Below are positions 14,750-15,340 of a stretch of DNA of 15,340 bases, one piece after another. The DNA is from an uncultured Ruminococcus sp. (GTDB taxonomy: Bacteria > Bacillota > Clostridia > Oscillospirales > Ruminococcaceae), in the NCBI GenBank assembly GCA_945867875.1, contig CAMBJF010000038.1:1-15340 (forward strand). The letters run 5' to 3'. Under the pieces are notes generated by a model. That model did not search any database and was not told where the DNA came from. It saw only the letters and a list, made by a program, of their open reading frames with translations. Numbering within the stretch: the first letter of the stretch is position 1; every line of letters starts with the position of its first letter. The translations under genes were made by a program, and so were the position numbers.

Positions 14750-15030
14750 TTTAATACTGATAACCAATAAAGATGAGCAATGTTAAAGGGCTGAGAGGTT
14801 TTCTCCCAGCCCTTTTGAAGCTTTGTGGCAATTTCCTTTTCGTGTATTTTGTTCAGATAAATAATATAGCCGACACCGAATATGACCGCAGCCGGTGCAA
14901 TGAGAGCTATATAGTCCAACACGTGGTGAAAGCCGTTATTGCAAAAATAAATAATGCCCGCTGTAAGATGTATTAACCAGCCAATGTCGCTTAACAGCCC
15001 CAAAACCATAAACGGGATATCAGGCATCAT
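14635..15030 (-). CDS. Small integral membrane protein of unknown function, start uncertain or disrupted
   Basis: I do not recognise this 131-residue protein. It has two hydrophobic segments, about 6-29 (PFMVLGLLSDIGWLIHLTAG) and 39-58 (DYIALIAPAAVIFGVGYIIY), then a charged stretch NKIHEKEIATKLQKG. No ribosome site precedes the ATG pair at 15030/15027. The same frame runs upstream without a stop to about 15106 and encodes plausible protein (QLEQGGKQGVCYTA just before the ATGs), so the real N-terminus probably lies further up. An ATG at 15109 would join it only if one A were removed from the A7 tract at 15106-15100. At the 3' end the frame reads through a terminator hairpin and overlaps the XRE gene by 115 bases, so the last 40-50 residues may not be original. 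This may be a decaying gene. Confidence 0.5.
   Translation of the reverse strand: MMPDIPFMVLGLLSDIGWLIHLTAGIIYFCNNGFHHVLDYIALIAPAAVIFGVGYIIYLNKIHEKEIATKLQKGWEKTSQPFNIAHLYWLSVLNQQLNIQEYLGFSVIIFFFSSEKEFAAFSKKPRSHTIT
14785..14816 (+). terminator. Terminator after the XRE regulator gene
   Basis: AAAGGGCTGAGAG (14785-14797) pairs with CTCCCAGCCCTTT (14803-14815), with one mismatch, around GTTTT, and is followed by a further T. The T run is short. It lies 36 bases after the XRE stop. It also sits inside the opposing small membrane-protein frame. Confidence 0.72.
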
Positions 15031-15107
15031 AGCGGTATAGCAGACACCTTGTTTCCCGCCCTGTTCAAGCTGCTTGATGTGCTCTTCTGTTGCTTTTTCT
15101 TTTTTTC

Positions 15108-15136
15108 ATTATACCATAATTCCCCTCGGATTTCAA
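15108..15136 (-). promoter_or_regulatory. Sigma-A promoter of the small membrane-protein gene
   Basis: On the minus strand: TTGAAA (15136-15131), a 17-base spacer and a perfect TATAAT (15113-15108). The ATG at 15109 is formed by the end of this -10 box, so RNA would start near 15101, beyond that ATG. This argues against 15109 as the translation start. Confidence 0.7.
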
Positions 15137-15196
15137 TATCGGAAAGGAGCTTTAATTGCCGTCTGATGCCGATTTACCGAACAGAAAAAATTATAC

Positions 15197-15225
15197 TTGC
15201 CGACAGCATTAAAATGTGATATAAT
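15197..15225 (+). promoter_or_regulatory. Sigma-A promoter of the right-edge gene
   Basis: TTGCCG (15197-15202), a 17-base spacer and a perfect TATAAT (15220-15225) preceded by TGA, an extended -10. The expected start near 15232 leaves a leader of about 27 bases. Confidence 0.75.
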
Positions 15226-15258
15226 AAAATCAGCTTTTTCTGAAAGGAAGTTTTTCTA

Positions 15259-15295
15259 ATGAGCAGCTGGAAAGATAATCTTATTGACATAGCAC
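15259..15295 (+). CDS. 3'-truncated gene start, possibly histidinol-phosphate aminotransferase
   Basis: Only 12 codons remain before the adapter: MSSWKDNLIDIA, then one base of the next codon. The start is convincing, with AAGGAAG ending 8 bases before the ATG and a good promoter upstream. The pattern of a Trp near residue 4 and an Ile-x-Pro-like turn recalls the start of HisC-type aminotransferases, which often read on into PYVPGE. Too little remains to be sure; the identity is a guess. Confidence 0.55.
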
Positions 15296-15340
15296 CTGTC
15301 TCTTATACACATCTCCGAGCCCACGAGACGCTACGCTATC
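15296..15340 (-). other. Nextera i7 sequencing adapter (artefact), inverted copy
   Basis: The exact reverse complement of 1-45: the mosaic end begins CTGTCTCTTATACACATCT at 15296, followed by the i7 stem and the same 8-base index. It is synthetic library DNA. The matching ends are not terminal inverted repeats of a transposon or linear replicon. Confidence 0.97.

Noticed and set aside
15100..15109. Programmed ribosomal frameshift at the A7 tract
   Set aside because: Joining the frames needs skipping one base, not the -1 slip typical of A-rich heptamers, and the promoter -10 box overlaps the ATG, so this start is probably not transcribed.
1..15340. 45-base terminal inverted repeats as evidence of a transposon or linear plasmid
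   Set aside because: They match the Nextera adapter and i7 index exactly in structure, and they cut two genes mid-frame.
1..15340. CRISPR arrays, tRNA or rRNA genes, insertion sequences, prophage genes
   Set aside because: I saw no spaced repeat arrays, cloverleaf-like genes, transposase motifs or phage structural proteins in the window.

Overview
The window is a 15,250-base piece of genomic DNA (46-15295) flanked on both sides by the same 45-base synthetic sequence in inverted orientation. That sequence matches the Illumina Nextera i7 adapter ending in the mosaic end, with an 8-base index between. The ends are library artefacts, not biological termini, and both edge genes are cut by them. 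The gene content suggests a Gram-positive anaerobe of the Clostridia, probably a Ruminococcus-like member of the Oscillospirales. The evidence is the cmk-plsC-ispH/S1 gene order with IspH fused to ribosomal protein S1, strong AGGAGG-type ribosome sites, sigma-A promoters with TGn extended -10 boxes, and a lipoprotein-type solute-binding protein. The taxon is an inference; no rRNA gene is present.

Layout. From 46 to about 3414 lies a plus-strand operon: cytidylate kinase (5' end missing), a PlsC-type acyltransferase overlapping it by 4 bases, and a 655-residue IspH-S1 fusion, closed by a terminator. A strong promoter and structured leader then drive a solute-binding lipoprotein with no permease genes beside it (3636-5087). 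A small HxlR-type regulator follows (5227-5556). It converges on a minus-strand operon: rlmB (23S rRNA 2'-O-methyltransferase) followed by a 1000-residue membrane protein of unknown role. Further right, also on the minus strand, are polyphosphate kinase (ppk1) and a divergent family 4 glycosidase-like protein. The glycosidase gene shares a 239-base divergent promoter region with a plus-strand XRE regulator. At the right end are a small membrane-protein gene with a disrupted or uncertain start and the first 12 codons of a further gene, possibly hisC.

Most interesting content. The 1000-residue protein (5592-8594) has the complete eight-helix layout of a P1B-type ATPase, yet every signature I can align is altered: CPC is CSC, DKTGT is DAASL, TGDN is RSVD, and GDGxND and the TGE loop are gone. 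It carries a long, acidic, probably disordered N-terminal region with repeated LDxIL-type motifs. It looks like a catalytically dead transporter turned scaffold or sensor, and it is the best candidate here for an undescribed system. Second-tier observations are an internal ribosome site at the IspH/S1 junction, a family 4 glycosidase homologue lacking both usual metal ligands, and 22-base-phased direct repeats upstream of the XRE regulator promoter.
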